DNA from: Bacteroidales bacterium
GTDB taxonomy: Bacteria > Bacteroidota > Bacteroidia > Bacteroidales > M50B96
Direction of reading: 5' to 3'
Length of the DNA: 45,131 nt
Assembly: GCA_021740905.1 (NCBI GenBank)
Contig: JAIOYV010000055.1
Coordinates: 1 to 45,131, forward strand
Below, piece after piece: positions 1-9,516 of this stretch. How positions within the stretch are numbered: the stretch's first letter is position 1; every line of letters begins with the position of its first letter. The notes under the pieces were generated by a model. It was not told the DNA's origin. It did no database searches and saw only the letters and a list, made by a program, of their open reading frames with translations. Both the position numbers and the translations under genes were made by a program.

Positions 1-60
1 CCACATAGCCTCGGAGAGGCGACAGTATGGTAGAAAAGTAGCAAGAATTTTCATGCACCT
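1..60. repeat. possible dispersed intergenic repeat fragment at window edge
   Basis: The first 45 bases hold a small perfect inverted repeat, GCCTC-GGA-GAGGC at 8-20, followed by a G/A-rich stretch. It looks like one end of a short intergenic repeat found in Bacteroidota genomes, but only part is inside the window and no second copy is present here. Low confidence. Confidence 0.25.
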
Positions 61-170
61 AAAACTTTCAGATGTTTTTGATTATTACCACCTTTTTATC
101 AACCGATTGAATTTTGTCCTATTGCAGAAATTTATCCCGTTTTCAGTATAATTTCATTTATGTTTGTCCT

Positions 171-219
171 ACTGCCAGCTGCCTACTGAGAACTGCCTAC
201 CGTGAACTATCAACTAACC
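171..219. repeat. degenerate heptanucleotide array (minus-strand consensus NNNYAGT)
   Basis: Seven consecutive heptads begin ACTGCCA, GCTGCCT, ACTGAGA, ACTGCCT, ACCGTGA, ACTATCA, ACTAACC. The array overlaps the 3' end of the hybrid kinase gene: its stop codon (210-212) lies in the sixth heptad, so the last residues of the kinase are encoded by the array. Similar 7-bp arrays occur elsewhere in this window next to gene ends. Confidence 0.6.
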
Positions 220-1481
220 GCCGCCAGCTGGTCGGGTTGCAAATGTTTTGATATAGTGTCCTTCAATTTATTTTTATTGATGGGTTTCGATATGTATTCG
301 TCGAAACCGGCAGCCCTTATCCGCGATTCGTCTTCGTTTAGGGCATAAGCCGTTTGTGCGATGAAAGGCGTTTCTGAGTATTCGGGATATTGTTTCTTGA
401 TTTCATGCATGAGCTGTATCCCATTGAATGGACCGGGAATATTAATATCGAACAAGAACAGGTCGAAATATTCTTCTTTCTCCCTGCTTTTTTTTGTAAT
501 TTGAAGACATTCTTCGCTGTCGCTCGCCATGACAAGTATAGCCTTCGATTTTAAAAACTCGAACAAGAGCTGTTGGTTCACCTGGTCGTCCTCTACAATC
601 AGGATTTTTTTCATCCCGGTTATATTTATTTTCGTAACCGTAGGACTTGCATTGTTGCCCTTTGGCTTTTGACCTGCTGCTTCGAGAAATACCCTCACCA
701 CCGTACCTTTGTCTTTTTCCGATTCAACCTCGATACTTCCACCCATCGATTTAATGATACGCCTTGCCAAAGGCAGGCTTAAGCCTGCACCCTGAAAGGA
801 TCGTGTTGTCCCTGTACTTTCCTGGCTATAGGGAGTAAAAATATAAGGCAGGTATTTCTTATCTATTCCTATCCCAGTGTCGGTTACTTCCAGCATAACC
901 ATATCGCGGCTTTGATCGAATGCTGTCCTAATGGTGATTCTTCCCGCCGGGGTGTACTTTATAGCATTCTCAACAAGATCGTAAACAATACGCGAAATGC
1001 TTTTGCTATCAGCCGAAACAAATACATTGTTTTCTAACAATAGTTTTACTTCAAGCTCTTTTAGCACAGCTTTATGGCCCAAGTCTTTTATGCTCTGGTG
1101 TACCGCCTCGTTTATTGGGCAAACCTCGATCGATAGATTCGACTCCTCAGTGTCGAGCCGGTTGTAATCGATAATGTTGTTGAGCAGGTGGAGCAACCTT
1201 TTCGCGCTTACATTGATATTGGAAGCGTACTCATAACTTTTTTTATCGCCTTTTGTTGAGAGGTCGTATTCCAACAATTCGGAAAACCCAATGATCCCAT
1301 TCAACGGGGTGCGCAGTTCGTGGCTGATGTTTGAAAGAAATTCATTCTTAAATTGATTTGTTTTCTTTAATATCTCAATTTCCCTAACAAGCGAACCAAA
1401 CTGTTTTTCTACACTTTCGAGTATTCCATCAGATTGAGCCGTCGCCTTGTTTTCGATATGTACATTGTTCATTTCAAACAT
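210..1481 (-). CDS. soluble hybrid histidine kinase (HisKA-HATPase-REC)
   Basis: A 423-residue two-component protein with no sensor domain and no membrane segment. Residues 30-45 form a short coiled linker. The HisKA box is NISHELRTP with phospho-acceptor His54. The ATP-binding domain has an N box near residues 168-176 (DLVENAIKYT) and a G1 box DTGIGI at 201-206. A C-terminal receiver domain (291-415) carries acidic residues ED 297-298, phospho-acceptor Asp345 and Lys in the SKP motif. The G2 box reads GAGLSLPL instead of the usual GxGLGLA. It starts 2 bp after the stop of the upstream kinase, so the two are very probably co-transcribed. It may serve as a cytoplasmic partner of that membrane kinase; the signal sensed is unknown. 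Confidence 0.92.
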   Translation of the reverse strand: MFEMNNVHIENKATAQSDGILESVEKQFGSLVREIEILKKTNQFKNEFLSNISHELRTPLNGIIGFSELLEYDLSTKGDKKSYEYASNINVSAKRLLHLLNNIIDYNRLDTEESNLSIEVCPINEAVHQSIKDLGHKAVLKELEVKLLLENNVFVSADSKSISRIVYDLVENAIKYTPAGRITIRTAFDQSRDMVMLEVTDTGIGIDKKYLPYIFTPYSQESTGTTRSFQGAGLSLPLARRIIKSMGGSIEVESEKDKGTVVRVFLEAAGQKPKGNNASPTVTKINITGMKKILIVEDDQVNQQLLFEFLKSKAILVMASDSEECLQITKKSREKEEYFDLFLFDINIPGPFNGIQLMHEIKKQYPEYSETPFIAQTAYALNEDESRIRAAGFDEYISKPINKNKLKDTISKHLQPDQLAAVS

Positions 1482-1483
1482 AT

Positions 1484-3124
1484 TTAAGCAGTGATCTTAT
1501 GTAACATAAGTTGATTTACTAATTGATTGTTGATACACTTTATTAAGTCCGTCTTTTTAATTGGTTTCGAAATATAATCGTTGAAGCCTTCATTGAGCAA
1601 TTTCTCTCGGTCACCTTTCATGGCATAAGCTGTTTGGGCAATAAAAGGAGTTTCGGAATACAACTGCCACCGATTTTTTATTTCGTTCATTAGTGTGGTC
1701 CCATCCCAGTCTTGAGGCAGATTAATATCCATGAGGAATAGATCAACCGATTTGTTTTCCGAGTTTAACTTTTCCAATTTCAACAACGCTTCGTTGCCGC
1801 TTTTTGTTACTATAACATGGGCAAATCCAAGAAGATAGGCTTCGATCAGTTCGCCATTTATACTATCATCTTCTATCAGGAAGATTGTTTTTGATTGGCC
1901 CGATTGGCCCGACGACAACGACATTCTCTTTTCACTTAGCAAACGGATAGTTTCGTCATTATAGCTTGTCGCAGGTTTATTCAGATGGATCTTTACCATT
2001 GTCCCTTTTCCTTTTTCAGATTGTATTTCAATTTGTCCCCCCATCATCTCGATCAACTTTTTCGACAATGGCAATGCCAGGCCACCTCCCTCGAAGGAGC
2101 GTGTCATACCTGTGCTTTCTTGGTTGAAGGCTTCGAAAATGCGGTCAATAAACCCTGGTTTAATCCCAATGCCGGAGTCTTCGACACATAGCGTGACATC
2201 GTTGTTACCCACCGGATTCGACAGACTAACTCGCACAAAACCTTCTTCGGTGTACTTTATGGCATTATCGAGAATGTTGCGGATAACCTGTGAAAGGTAC
2301 TTGTAGTTGGCCAGCACTGGCACAAAACCGTCTAATTCGACGATCACATTCAGGGCTTTTTCGTTGGCTACAAAACCAAGGGATGCGATGGTATGTTTAG
2401 TTATTTCCACAAGGTCGCAATGTTCAGTTTTAATGTTCAGCTCCCTGGCCTCGATACGGCTTAGGTCGATTACATTGTTTAAGAAGTTCAAAAGCCTGTC
2501 GCTGCTTGATAATACAATGCGGCTAAAATTTTCGATTTTCGAATTCCCAAGTTTCCTTGCCTCTTCTCCTGTCAGGGTAGTAAAACCTATAATTCCGTTC
2601 AAGGGAGTTCTCACTTCATGACTGATATTCGATAGGAACGCATCCTTCAACGAATTGGCATCTTTCAACGTTTCCAAGGCATTTTTAAGCGACTCTTGAG
2701 ATTGTTTTCGATAGTTTCTCTCAAGCTTAAGTTCGTGGTACGAGTATCTCAATTTTTCTTGCGAATCGGCCAACTCATCACTTATCCTTTTATTTTCTTC
2801 CTTTCTCTTCTTATTGTTTTTTACTAGCCACAAAACAGTCACCAATAGTACCATGATGCCAATTCCACCAAATATATTTAAGGACTTTGCTTGCCTGTAT
2901 TGCTTGCTATTTGGATCCCCTGTTTCAAGTTGGGTATTGTTGCCCAGTGAATTATTTTCGCGGGGCGTGGCTGCGTTCGTGAATAAAGAATTCATGCCTG
3001 CCTCAGAATTGGCTTTAACCATTGTTCTGGGTTTCACTACTTCCTGTTCGTAGATTTTGATTGCCTGGTATCCTACAAAACAGAAAACACCCAAAAGGAC
3101 AATATATTTAAGTAGCTTTATCAT
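1484..3124 (-). CDS. membrane-anchored hybrid histidine kinase (HisKA-HATPase-REC)
   Basis: A 546-residue hybrid kinase with an N-terminal membrane helix (residues 6-22), a poorly conserved 60-residue segment that is probably periplasmic, a second helix (84-101), and a coiled coil (105-160) leading to HisKA with His169 in NISHEVRTP. The HATPase domain (about 270-385) has an N box DNAIKYT and G1 box DSGIGI. The receiver domain (411-535) has Asp466 as likely phospho-acceptor and a C-terminal SKP lysine. It shares close sequence features with the downstream kinase, including an ESTG-TRSF motif and an atypical G2 box (GGGLALPL), so the pair likely arose by duplication. The extracytoplasmic part is too short for a classical sensory domain. 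No DNA-binding output is encoded nearby on this strand. Confidence 0.92.
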   Translation of the reverse strand: MIKLLKYIVLLGVFCFVGYQAIKIYEQEVVKPRTMVKANSEAGMNSLFTNAATPRENNSLGNNTQLETGDPNSKQYRQAKSLNIFGGIGIMVLLVTVLWLVKNNKKRKEENKRISDELADSQEKLRYSYHELKLERNYRKQSQESLKNALETLKDANSLKDAFLSNISHEVRTPLNGIIGFTTLTGEEARKLGNSKIENFSRIVLSSSDRLLNFLNNVIDLSRIEARELNIKTEHCDLVEITKHTIASLGFVANEKALNVIVELDGFVPVLANYKYLSQVIRNILDNAIKYTEEGFVRVSLSNPVGNNDVTLCVEDSGIGIKPGFIDRIFEAFNQESTGMTRSFEGGGLALPLSKKLIEMMGGQIEIQSEKGKGTMVKIHLNKPATSYNDETIRLLSEKRMSLSSGQSGQSKTIFLIEDDSINGELIEAYLLGFAHVIVTKSGNEALLKLEKLNSENKSVDLFLMDINLPQDWDGTTLMNEIKNRWQLYSETPFIAQTAYAMKGDREKLLNEGFNDYISKPIKKTDLIKCINNQLVNQLMLHKITA

Positions 3125-4130
3125 ATTTCGTCGATCTAATATTTATATTCACCAAAAACTTATCCATTACCGTCTTTTTATTGTATCGTAACTCTCATCC
3201 AATTATTATTGTGGTCGAAGCTGGAAAATTTCCTTTTGTCTCAGAAAAAGTGTCATTAACACTATAAAAGAATTTGTTGGTCAAGAAAAAACAACGATTT
3301 GTCATTATTGCTGCAAAGGAGCTTGAAATGGCCTTTTTCCACTGCTTTTTAATGTCCGATGTTCTATTTGTTATCATTTCCAGTCTTATTTTCTTTTCGA
3401 ATCGAAATTTTCATCCTGAACACTGAACCCACTTACAACTAATGTTTTAAGAGCTAATGTTGGATTAAATTTCTTCATTATTTTTCACCTTTTTTCATTG
3501 TTTCGCAATTCGGCAATTATATACGGAAAATGTGCATAATAGTTTACTGTCGCCCTTTTTGCAGTACTATAAAAACATTGATTTTGGTAAAACGAATAGC
3601 ATAATTTGGCCTCAGGTTTCTGTGGAAAAAAAACATAGGAAACGTAAAAAAACAAGATTGGCAATCAATGTTAATAGCTCTCCGTTTATTTATAGATAAG
3701 GCCCCATAGCACCAATGGTGCGTAATCAATATACAAAATGGATACTCCTCATTTGATATTCATAAGATTACTTTATTATTGGGGCTAAGATCATTTTATG
3801 CAATCATATACCCAGGGCTACAATCGCCTTTGTTGATGCGTTCACCCTGGACTAGTGATTTCGCCCACGTCGGGGCTTGTATTAGGTAATTATGAAACAT
3901 GGATTCGTAATATTTATCAGTGCATAATTCAAATAAAAAATACACGATTTTAAGAATATTATTTCCAGCACCTCAAATAGAGATTTAGCCTTATATCCAT
4001 GCTTATTCCTACAGAAGCTGAAAACAAAAATTTGTGAATTATTCAACCCAGGAAGGCACCTCGAAAATTAAAATGATAAAAAATGAGAATACCGGAAACA
4101 CAATTTGTCTCTGGTATTGCCCCCACATTA
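3125..4130. other. 1-kb non-coding gap
   Basis: No convincing gene is seen on either strand. The short open frames lack coding character and ribosome binding sites. The only structure noticed is a degenerate hairpin-type repeat at 3781-3876. The gap separates two minus-strand transcription units, so it should hold the promoter of the kinase pair, but no clear TAnnTTTG element could be assigned. Confidence 0.6.
3781..3876. repeat. degenerate intergenic hairpin repeat
   Basis: GGGGCTAAGA at 3781, CCCAGGG at 3811 pairing with CCCTGG at 3845, and a closing GTCGGGGCT near 3868-3876 form an imperfect hairpin-rich unit. The same GGGGCTAAGA string is in the gap near 39021, beside another strong hairpin, suggesting two worn copies of one dispersed intergenic element. 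Confidence 0.35.
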
Positions 4131-5981
4131 CTAATTTACCACCATTTTAGCCGAATACGTTTGTGATTGGTTATAAAGCTTTATCATATAAATACCAGGT
4201 TTCAGCCCATCTGCATTAAATGTTGAATTATTATAGAATGGATACTCCTCCCTTAGCTGTTTTCCATATTCATCAAATACTTGTAAGTACAATGGTTCAT
4301 TGCTCCTATTGGGGATGGATAGCTTTGTGCTTTCGTGCACAGGATTTGGAAATATAGTTAAACCATCCTGGTTCTCATTTTCAAGTTTGGGTGCTTCATC
4401 GTCAAATAACACAATACTCGTAATTTCAATCTGAAAAGTATCGGCACAAGAATGATAGCCATTTGAAATAAAGGCATATATATACTCCGATTGAGAAGCA
4501 GTATAGGTCATTGGGTTGTTTGTTTCGCCATTCGACCAGAGCACTTCGAGGTTCTGTGTGTTATTTAATAAATCAACCTCAAGCTGAATGCTTTGACCTG
4601 GATCAGCTGTAAAATAATAAGTAGGGATTTCATAGTCGATAAAGGAAACAAATAGACTATCGCGGCTCCAGTTGCCTATGGTATCGTATTGATCGACATA
4701 ATACATGCCAGTTGATTCCACCTCAACAATCTTATCGGAACTTGCCGTATTCCACACAAATTGGGTGGCATCGACCAATACCTCGTGGTAATTGATCTCA
4801 AATTGATAGAAATCGGCCTGTTCGAGCCCTCCTGGCTTATGATACGATTCGATAAATACAATCAAATAATTATTATCTGCTTTCTTGGTTACAATAGGAT
4901 AACCATAAAACATGTGATAATTTGGGAAAGGCCTTTCGAATGAATAAAACAGTTGAAAACCGCTGGGATTGTAAAAAACATCTTCAACTTTATTTTTGTA
5001 AATCCATGCCGACGACTGAAAGGCATAATATGGATCGCCAAGATAATTTCTTCTGTCGGTGGCAACTACCCATAAATCTTCGTGTTCTTCATCATAAAAT
5101 AGCATAGGTGCTGCACAAAAGAAAGGGGCGGCTATATTAGTATGCACAGGTTGTGTCCAGGTAAGCCCATAGTCTTCGGAAGTTACGAGATAAAGGGTTG
5201 CGTCCATTCCAGGAGCACCATCGCGCATAAGGCCTATCAACCTTCCATTGCCGAGATATTCAAAATAGCTTTCGTTTATTGCATAGCTACTATATAAATA
5301 ATCCCACCTGTATCCATTTTGAGGCCAATCGATCCCATTGGTCGAAAATCTAACTTCGACAAAAGAAAGACTATATACAACAGCCATAAATCCACGGGTG
5401 GGTACAGGAACAATTTTGTGAGGACTAAAACACGCACCAGGAGAGGCATTGAAATAGTAAACAGGCGACCATGTATTGCCACCATCTATACTGACTATAT
5501 AGTTCAAACTAACTGTAATACTAAAGTCGGCATTGTATTTTCTAAAAAACACCACTATAGAGTCAACACCGATCAATCCGCCGGCAACATTCCTGTCGTC
5601 ATAAAGTGGGTCGTTATAAACCAGTACAGGAGCCGACCAGGTTTGACCATTGTCGGTGCTTATTCTTTTGGCAAGGAATGAATTATTGCCAACATGGTGC
5701 CCTTCCAGTCCGGGATCGAGCCTGAAAATATGAACAATATCCCCATTCTGAAGAGTTACCATGATCCCGGCGGCAGTATGATCATCCGAACATAGCGACG
5801 AGTCTAAATTTTCTAGTGAAGGAGAGATGAAACTAAACTGTTTGTCAGCCGAAATGCTTACCGTGCCTTCATTACATAGGAACAAAGAATCGTTTGAGTT
5901 AACCGAATAGCACGTACTTTGTGCATTCAACGACACGCATCCCAAAAGAACAATAATAATCTGTAGTAGAATTTTTCCCAT
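4131..5981 (-). CDS. secreted sialidase-like BNR-repeat protein with T9SS sorting domain
   Basis: The start at 5981 gives a 616-residue protein with a clear signal peptide (MGKILLQIIIVLL, then an AQS cleavage region); an upstream in-frame start at 6035 would put 18 charged residues before it and is less likely. The first ~350 residues form a predicted beta-propeller with Asp-box motifs of the S-x-D-x-G-x-T-W kind (STDNGQTWS, SIDGGNTWS, and TSEDYGLTW), as in sialidases and related exo-glycosidases. The catalytic arginine triad of true sialidases cannot be confirmed by eye, so activity on sialic acid is not claimed. An Ig-like stretch follows, and the last ~75 residues, starting with IFPNPV, are a type A Por sorting domain. 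The protein is probably surface-attached or released through T9SS. Confidence 0.85.
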   Translation of the reverse strand: MGKILLQIIIVLLGCVSLNAQSTCYSVNSNDSLFLCNEGTVSISADKQFSFISPSLENLDSSLCSDDHTAAGIMVTLQNGDIVHIFRLDPGLEGHHVGNNSFLAKRISTDNGQTWSAPVLVYNDPLYDDRNVAGGLIGVDSIVVFFRKYNADFSITVSLNYIVSIDGGNTWSPVYYFNASPGACFSPHKIVPVPTRGFMAVVYSLSFVEVRFSTNGIDWPQNGYRWDYLYSSYAINESYFEYLGNGRLIGLMRDGAPGMDATLYLVTSEDYGLTWTQPVHTNIAAPFFCAAPMLFYDEEHEDLWVVATDRRNYLGDPYYAFQSSAWIYKNKVEDVFYNPSGFQLFYSFERPFPNYHMFYGYPIVTKKADNNYLIVFIESYHKPGGLEQADFYQFEINYHEVLVDATQFVWNTASSDKIVEVESTGMYYVDQYDTIGNWSRDSLFVSFIDYEIPTYYFTADPGQSIQLEVDLLNNTQNLEVLWSNGETNNPMTYTASQSEYIYAFISNGYHSCADTFQIEITSIVLFDDEAPKLENENQDGLTIFPNPVHESTKLSIPNRSNEPLYLQVFDEYGKQLREEYPFYNNSTFNADGLKPGIYMIKLYNQSQTYSAKMVVN

Positions 5982-6268
5982 AGCTCTTTTTAGTTTCAAT
6001 ATTTGATGTAAAATTGGATATCTTTTAAAAGTCAAAAATTAAAAAGAGATTAAAAAGAGATTAAAATTTGAGACCACTTCAAAACGGCCCGCAAGAATAA
6101 CTGCCACAAAAAACAAAACGGCATTGCAATTTATAAAGGACTTAATATCTATGATTTAATCAATATATTTTCTTCAAAACTTTATGCATTTGTAGCTAAA
6201 ACCGACTGTTTCGAATAGGCTCAGATTAACATCTTTCAAAGGATATGCTTTTGCATCTCCAAAATCAG

Positions 6269-6276
6269 TAAATTTG
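6269..6276 (+). promoter_or_regulatory. candidate -7 element TAAATTTG
   Basis: TAAATTTG matches the Bacteroidota -7 consensus TAnnTTTG and lies 31 bp before the response regulator start. A TTTG at 6250-6253 could act as the -33 element, but the 15-bp spacing is shorter than the usual 19-21. Confidence 0.35.
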
Positions 6277-6307
6277 GACAGAAGTATTATGAACACAATC
6301 TCTTTCG

Positions 6308-6985
6308 ATGAAAGTATTAGTGGTAGAAGATGAACCCAAAGTTTCGGCATTTATCAAACAAGGGTTGGAAGAACATGGTTATGAAGTAGACATTGCTTAT
6401 GATGGCTCAATTGGGGAGCGCATGGCTTTAAAAGGGAACTACAACATTATTTTACTGGATGTAATTATTCCGTATCAGAATGGGATTGAACTTTGCAAAA
6501 AAATTAGGGCGGAAGATAACGAAGTGCCTATTTTAATGTTATCGGCCTTGGGCACCACTGATGATAAACTCATTGGATTCGATGTAGGGGTTGATGACTA
6601 TTTGGTGAAGCCTTTCAATTTTTCTGAGTTATTGGCACGTATCAAGGCACTTACAAAAAGGGGGCGGGGGATTTCTCAAAAAGCAAACACGCTTCAGGTT
6701 GCCAATCTTCAATTAAGCATCGAGAATAAAGAAGCAATTAGGGACAACAAGAAAATCGATTTGACGGCGAAGGAATTTAGTTTGCTTGAATACCTCATGC
6801 GTAATCAAGGAAAAGTATTAACAAGGATGGAGATTGCAGAGAATGTGTGGGACATAAAATTTGACACAGGCACAAATGTGGTTGACGTTTATATAAACAT
6901 CCTCCGAAAAAAAATAGACAAAGACTTCGATCCAAAGCTTATCAAAACACGGATCGGTATGGGCTATGTGATATCAGACACCTAA
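6308..6985 (+). CDS. OmpR/PhoB-family response regulator
   Basis: A 225-residue regulator of normal family length. The receiver domain (1-115) has acidic residues ED 7-8, phospho-acceptor Asp51 in LLDVIIP and Lys in VKPF near residue 101. The C-terminal winged-helix DNA-binding domain (about 128-222) ends in the typical GMGYVI turn. It is followed after 2 bp by a sensor kinase, so the two form a standard two-gene operon. It resembles the CusR/CopR branch seen next to metal-efflux genes, but no metal transporter is present here, so the target genes are not evident. Confidence 0.94.
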   Translation: MKVLVVEDEPKVSAFIKQGLEEHGYEVDIAYDGSIGERMALKGNYNIILLDVIIPYQNGIELCKKIRAEDNEVPILMLSALGTTDDKLIGFDVGVDDYLVKPFNFSELLARIKALTKRGRGISQKANTLQVANLQLSIENKEAIRDNKKIDLTAKEFSLLEYLMRNQGKVLTRMEIAENVWDIKFDTGTNVVDVYINILRKKIDKDFDPKLIKTRIGMGYVISDT

Positions 6986-6987
6986 CT

Positions 6988-8358
6988 ATGGAAATAAAAC
7001 AAAGGCTCTCCTATCAGTTTACAGGGATCGTTGCTATCATCCTGGTTGTTTCATTGCTCGCAATTTACTTTTCATTTGCTAAATTCCGCTCCGACGATTT
7101 TAACTCAAGACTTTCGGAAAAAGCCAGGTATATTATCCATCTCTTGGTTGAAATTGAAGAAATAGATGCTGACCTAATTGGAAAGATCGAGTTAAACAGC
7201 CCATCGAGCCTGCCCGACGAAAAGTTGACAATTTATGATTTGGCCAACAACCGGATTTTTGATAACGATGAGGACAACTCCATAACAATTGATCCTCAGC
7301 ATATAGCAAGCCTTAAGGAATCGAAAGAACTTCGATTTGAGCAGGAGCCTTACGAAGTATATGGGTACTATTATGAAATGGCCGATGACAGTGTGGTCAT
7401 TTTTGTAGCAGCCCACGATATTTTTGGTTATAGGAAGTTGAAAACACTTCGCATTATTTTGCTTATCGTTTTTTCTTTTGGGCTTGTTTTGGTGTATTTT
7501 TCAGGAAAATGGTTTGCCAGTAAAGCATTAGCACCCATTTCAAGGGTTATTAAACAGGCCAGTAGAATTAGCGGAAGCAACCTAAGCAGCCGTTTGGACG
7601 AAGGGAACAAGAAAGATGAAATAGCCAAACTTGCCATTACTTTCAACGAAATGTTGAGCCGGATCGAAGCGGCTTTTGTTACGCAAAAAAGCTTTATCTC
7701 AAATGCGTCCCATGAGCTTCGCAACCCGCTTACTTCAATTACTGGTCAACTCGAAGTTTTATTAATAAAGGACAGAAGCGTTGATGCCTACAAAAAATCG
7801 ATCGAATCGATCCTCGAAGATATCCGCAATGTCAACCAGATTTCGGATAAACTATTGATGTTGGCGCGTACAAGCAGCAAACTAACCGAATATGTTTTTT
7901 TAGATCTCAGGATTGATGATTTGGTGTGGAAATCTGTATCGGTATTCGAAAAACAAAAACCTGAATATGTAATCAAGGTTGAATTTGGAAACGATTTTAA
8001 AGACGACACCCAATTCATAATAAAAGGAAATGAATTTTTACTTATTTCTTCAATTAGCAACCTAATTGAAAATGGCTGCAAATATTCAGATAACAAAGAA
8101 GTTGTAATTCAGTTTTCAGCTATCGAAAAGAACATTGTACTTGACTTTATCGATCAAGGAATTGGCATACCGGATGTGGATAAGGATAAGATTTTCGAAC
8201 CTTTTTTCCGTGCTGGCAATGCAAAAGAATATTCCGGACATGGTATTGGATTATCCATTGTACAGAAAATAATCCAACTTCATCATGGCAAGATTACGAT
8301 TGATTCAAAAGTGAATAGGGGTACAAAAATCAGCATTTCATTGCCATTGAGGAGTTAG
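6988..8358 (+). CDS. membrane sensor histidine kinase paired with the upstream regulator
   Basis: A 456-residue classical kinase. TM1 spans residues 11-30, an extracytoplasmic sensor region of about 125 residues follows, and TM2 spans 154-172. A HAMP domain (175-228) leads to HisKA with His242 in NASHELRNP and an HATPase domain with N box (LIENGCKYS), G1 box DQGIGIP and a canonical G2 box GHGIGLSI near the C-terminus. The start codon is 3 bp after the regulator's last codon. The periplasmic domain is rich in acidic residues and has no recognised ligand motif. The pair likely controls genes elsewhere, as its neighbours are unrelated metabolic genes. Confidence 0.94.
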   Translation: MEIKQRLSYQFTGIVAIILVVSLLAIYFSFAKFRSDDFNSRLSEKARYIIHLLVEIEEIDADLIGKIELNSPSSLPDEKLTIYDLANNRIFDNDEDNSITIDPQHIASLKESKELRFEQEPYEVYGYYYEMADDSVVIFVAAHDIFGYRKLKTLRIILLIVFSFGLVLVYFSGKWFASKALAPISRVIKQASRISGSNLSSRLDEGNKKDEIAKLAITFNEMLSRIEAAFVTQKSFISNASHELRNPLTSITGQLEVLLIKDRSVDAYKKSIESILEDIRNVNQISDKLLMLARTSSKLTEYVFLDLRIDDLVWKSVSVFEKQKPEYVIKVEFGNDFKDDTQFIIKGNEFLLISSISNLIENGCKYSDNKEVVIQFSAIEKNIVLDFIDQGIGIPDVDKDKIFEPFFRAGNAKEYSGHGIGLSIVQKIIQLHHGKITIDSKVNRGTKISISLPLRS

Positions 8359-8513
8359 GAAGAGGTATGTGACTGTTTTGAAACAGATTTGAAAACGGAC
8401 AGAAAGGGGTAGAATCTTTTCCACATCCTCAAAATCAGATTTAGCCCTTTTTTCTTAGTTTAGCAGAACTTTTTCAGCTAGTATTTATTTCTATTGAATA
8501 AAACACATGTGAG

Positions 8514-9509
8514 ATGAACAGTTTTGGCAGATTATTCCGGGTAAGTATTTTTGGCGAATCGCATGGAAAAACAATCGGTGTGGTGATGGATGGTTGCCCG
8601 GCAGGCATTCCACTTTCGGTGGATGATTTTTCAGCAGACTTGTCGCGTCGCAAGCCAGGGGCAAAAGGTACTACCGCCCGGCACGAGGCGGATATGCCTG
8701 AGATCAATTCAGGAATTTTCAAAGGTAAAACAAGCGGTGCGCCCATCGTTATTCAATTCAGCAATAAGGATGTGATTTCCAAAGATTATGAAAAGTTGAC
8801 AGCGACTCCCCGTCCGGGACATGCCGATTTTGTGGCCATGAAAAAGTTTGGGGGCTATGCAGATCTTACTGGAGGTGGCCATTTCTCGGGTAGGCTTACA
8901 TTGGCTTTAGTGGCCGCTGGGGTGATTGCAAAAAAGATGATCGACCCCATCCAAATTTCAGCAGAAATTGTTGAAGCCGGAGGAAGCAAGGACATTGAAG
9001 AAGCAGTTGCACAAGCTGTCGAAAACCAGGATTCAATTGGCGGGATTGTGGAATGTCAGGCCACAAATATGCCTCTAGGGCTGGGCGAACCTTTTTTCGA
9101 TTCGGTGGAATCAATAATTAGTCACATTGTGTTTGCCATTCCTGCCATAAAAGGGATCGAGTTTGGCTCAGGTTTCAAGGCTGCCGTAATGGTTGGCTCG
9201 CAACATAACGATGCAATTGTCGATGTTTCAGGAAAAACCGCTTCGAACCATGCAGGCGGTATCAACGGCGGCATCAGCAATGGAAACCCCCTGGTTTTTA
9301 GGGTGGCTGTGAAACCCACCAGCAGCATCGGCAAAACGCAGCAAACCATCAACCTAAAAAATGAACAGGTCGGGGAACTGAAAATCGAAGGCCGCCACGA
9401 TGCCTGTATTGCCCTTCGTGTGCCTGTGGTGATTGAGGCAGCCACTGCCATCGCCCTTGCCGACCTCTGCCTCATTGATCAACAGCAAAAACGAATCATT
9501 CATCAATAA
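8514..9509 (+). CDS. aroC: chorismate synthase
   Basis: Catalyses the last step of the shikimate pathway, 5-enolpyruvylshikimate-3-phosphate to chorismate, using reduced FMN. The 331-residue product has the N-terminal signature FGESHG with the conserved His17, the RPGHAD motif and a C-terminal HDACIALRVP segment matching the family's HDxC..R motif. It is about 25 residues shorter than typical bacterial enzymes, and the central glycine-rich motif is GGGHFSGRLT rather than GGGRSSARET, a variant I associate with a short anaerobe-type AroC group. No other shikimate gene lies next to it. The next gene begins 7 bp after the stop, suggesting co-transcription. Confidence 0.95.
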   Translation: MNSFGRLFRVSIFGESHGKTIGVVMDGCPAGIPLSVDDFSADLSRRKPGAKGTTARHEADMPEINSGIFKGKTSGAPIVIQFSNKDVISKDYEKLTATPRPGHADFVAMKKFGGYADLTGGGHFSGRLTLALVAAGVIAKKMIDPIQISAEIVEAGGSKDIEEAVAQAVENQDSIGGIVECQATNMPLGLGEPFFDSVESIISHIVFAIPAIKGIEFGSGFKAAVMVGSQHNDAIVDVSGKTASNHAGGINGGISNGNPLVFRVAVKPTSSIGKTQQTINLKNEQVGELKIEGRHDACIALRVPVVIEAATAIALADLCLIDQQQKRIIHQ

Positions 9510-9516
9510 CAATATC

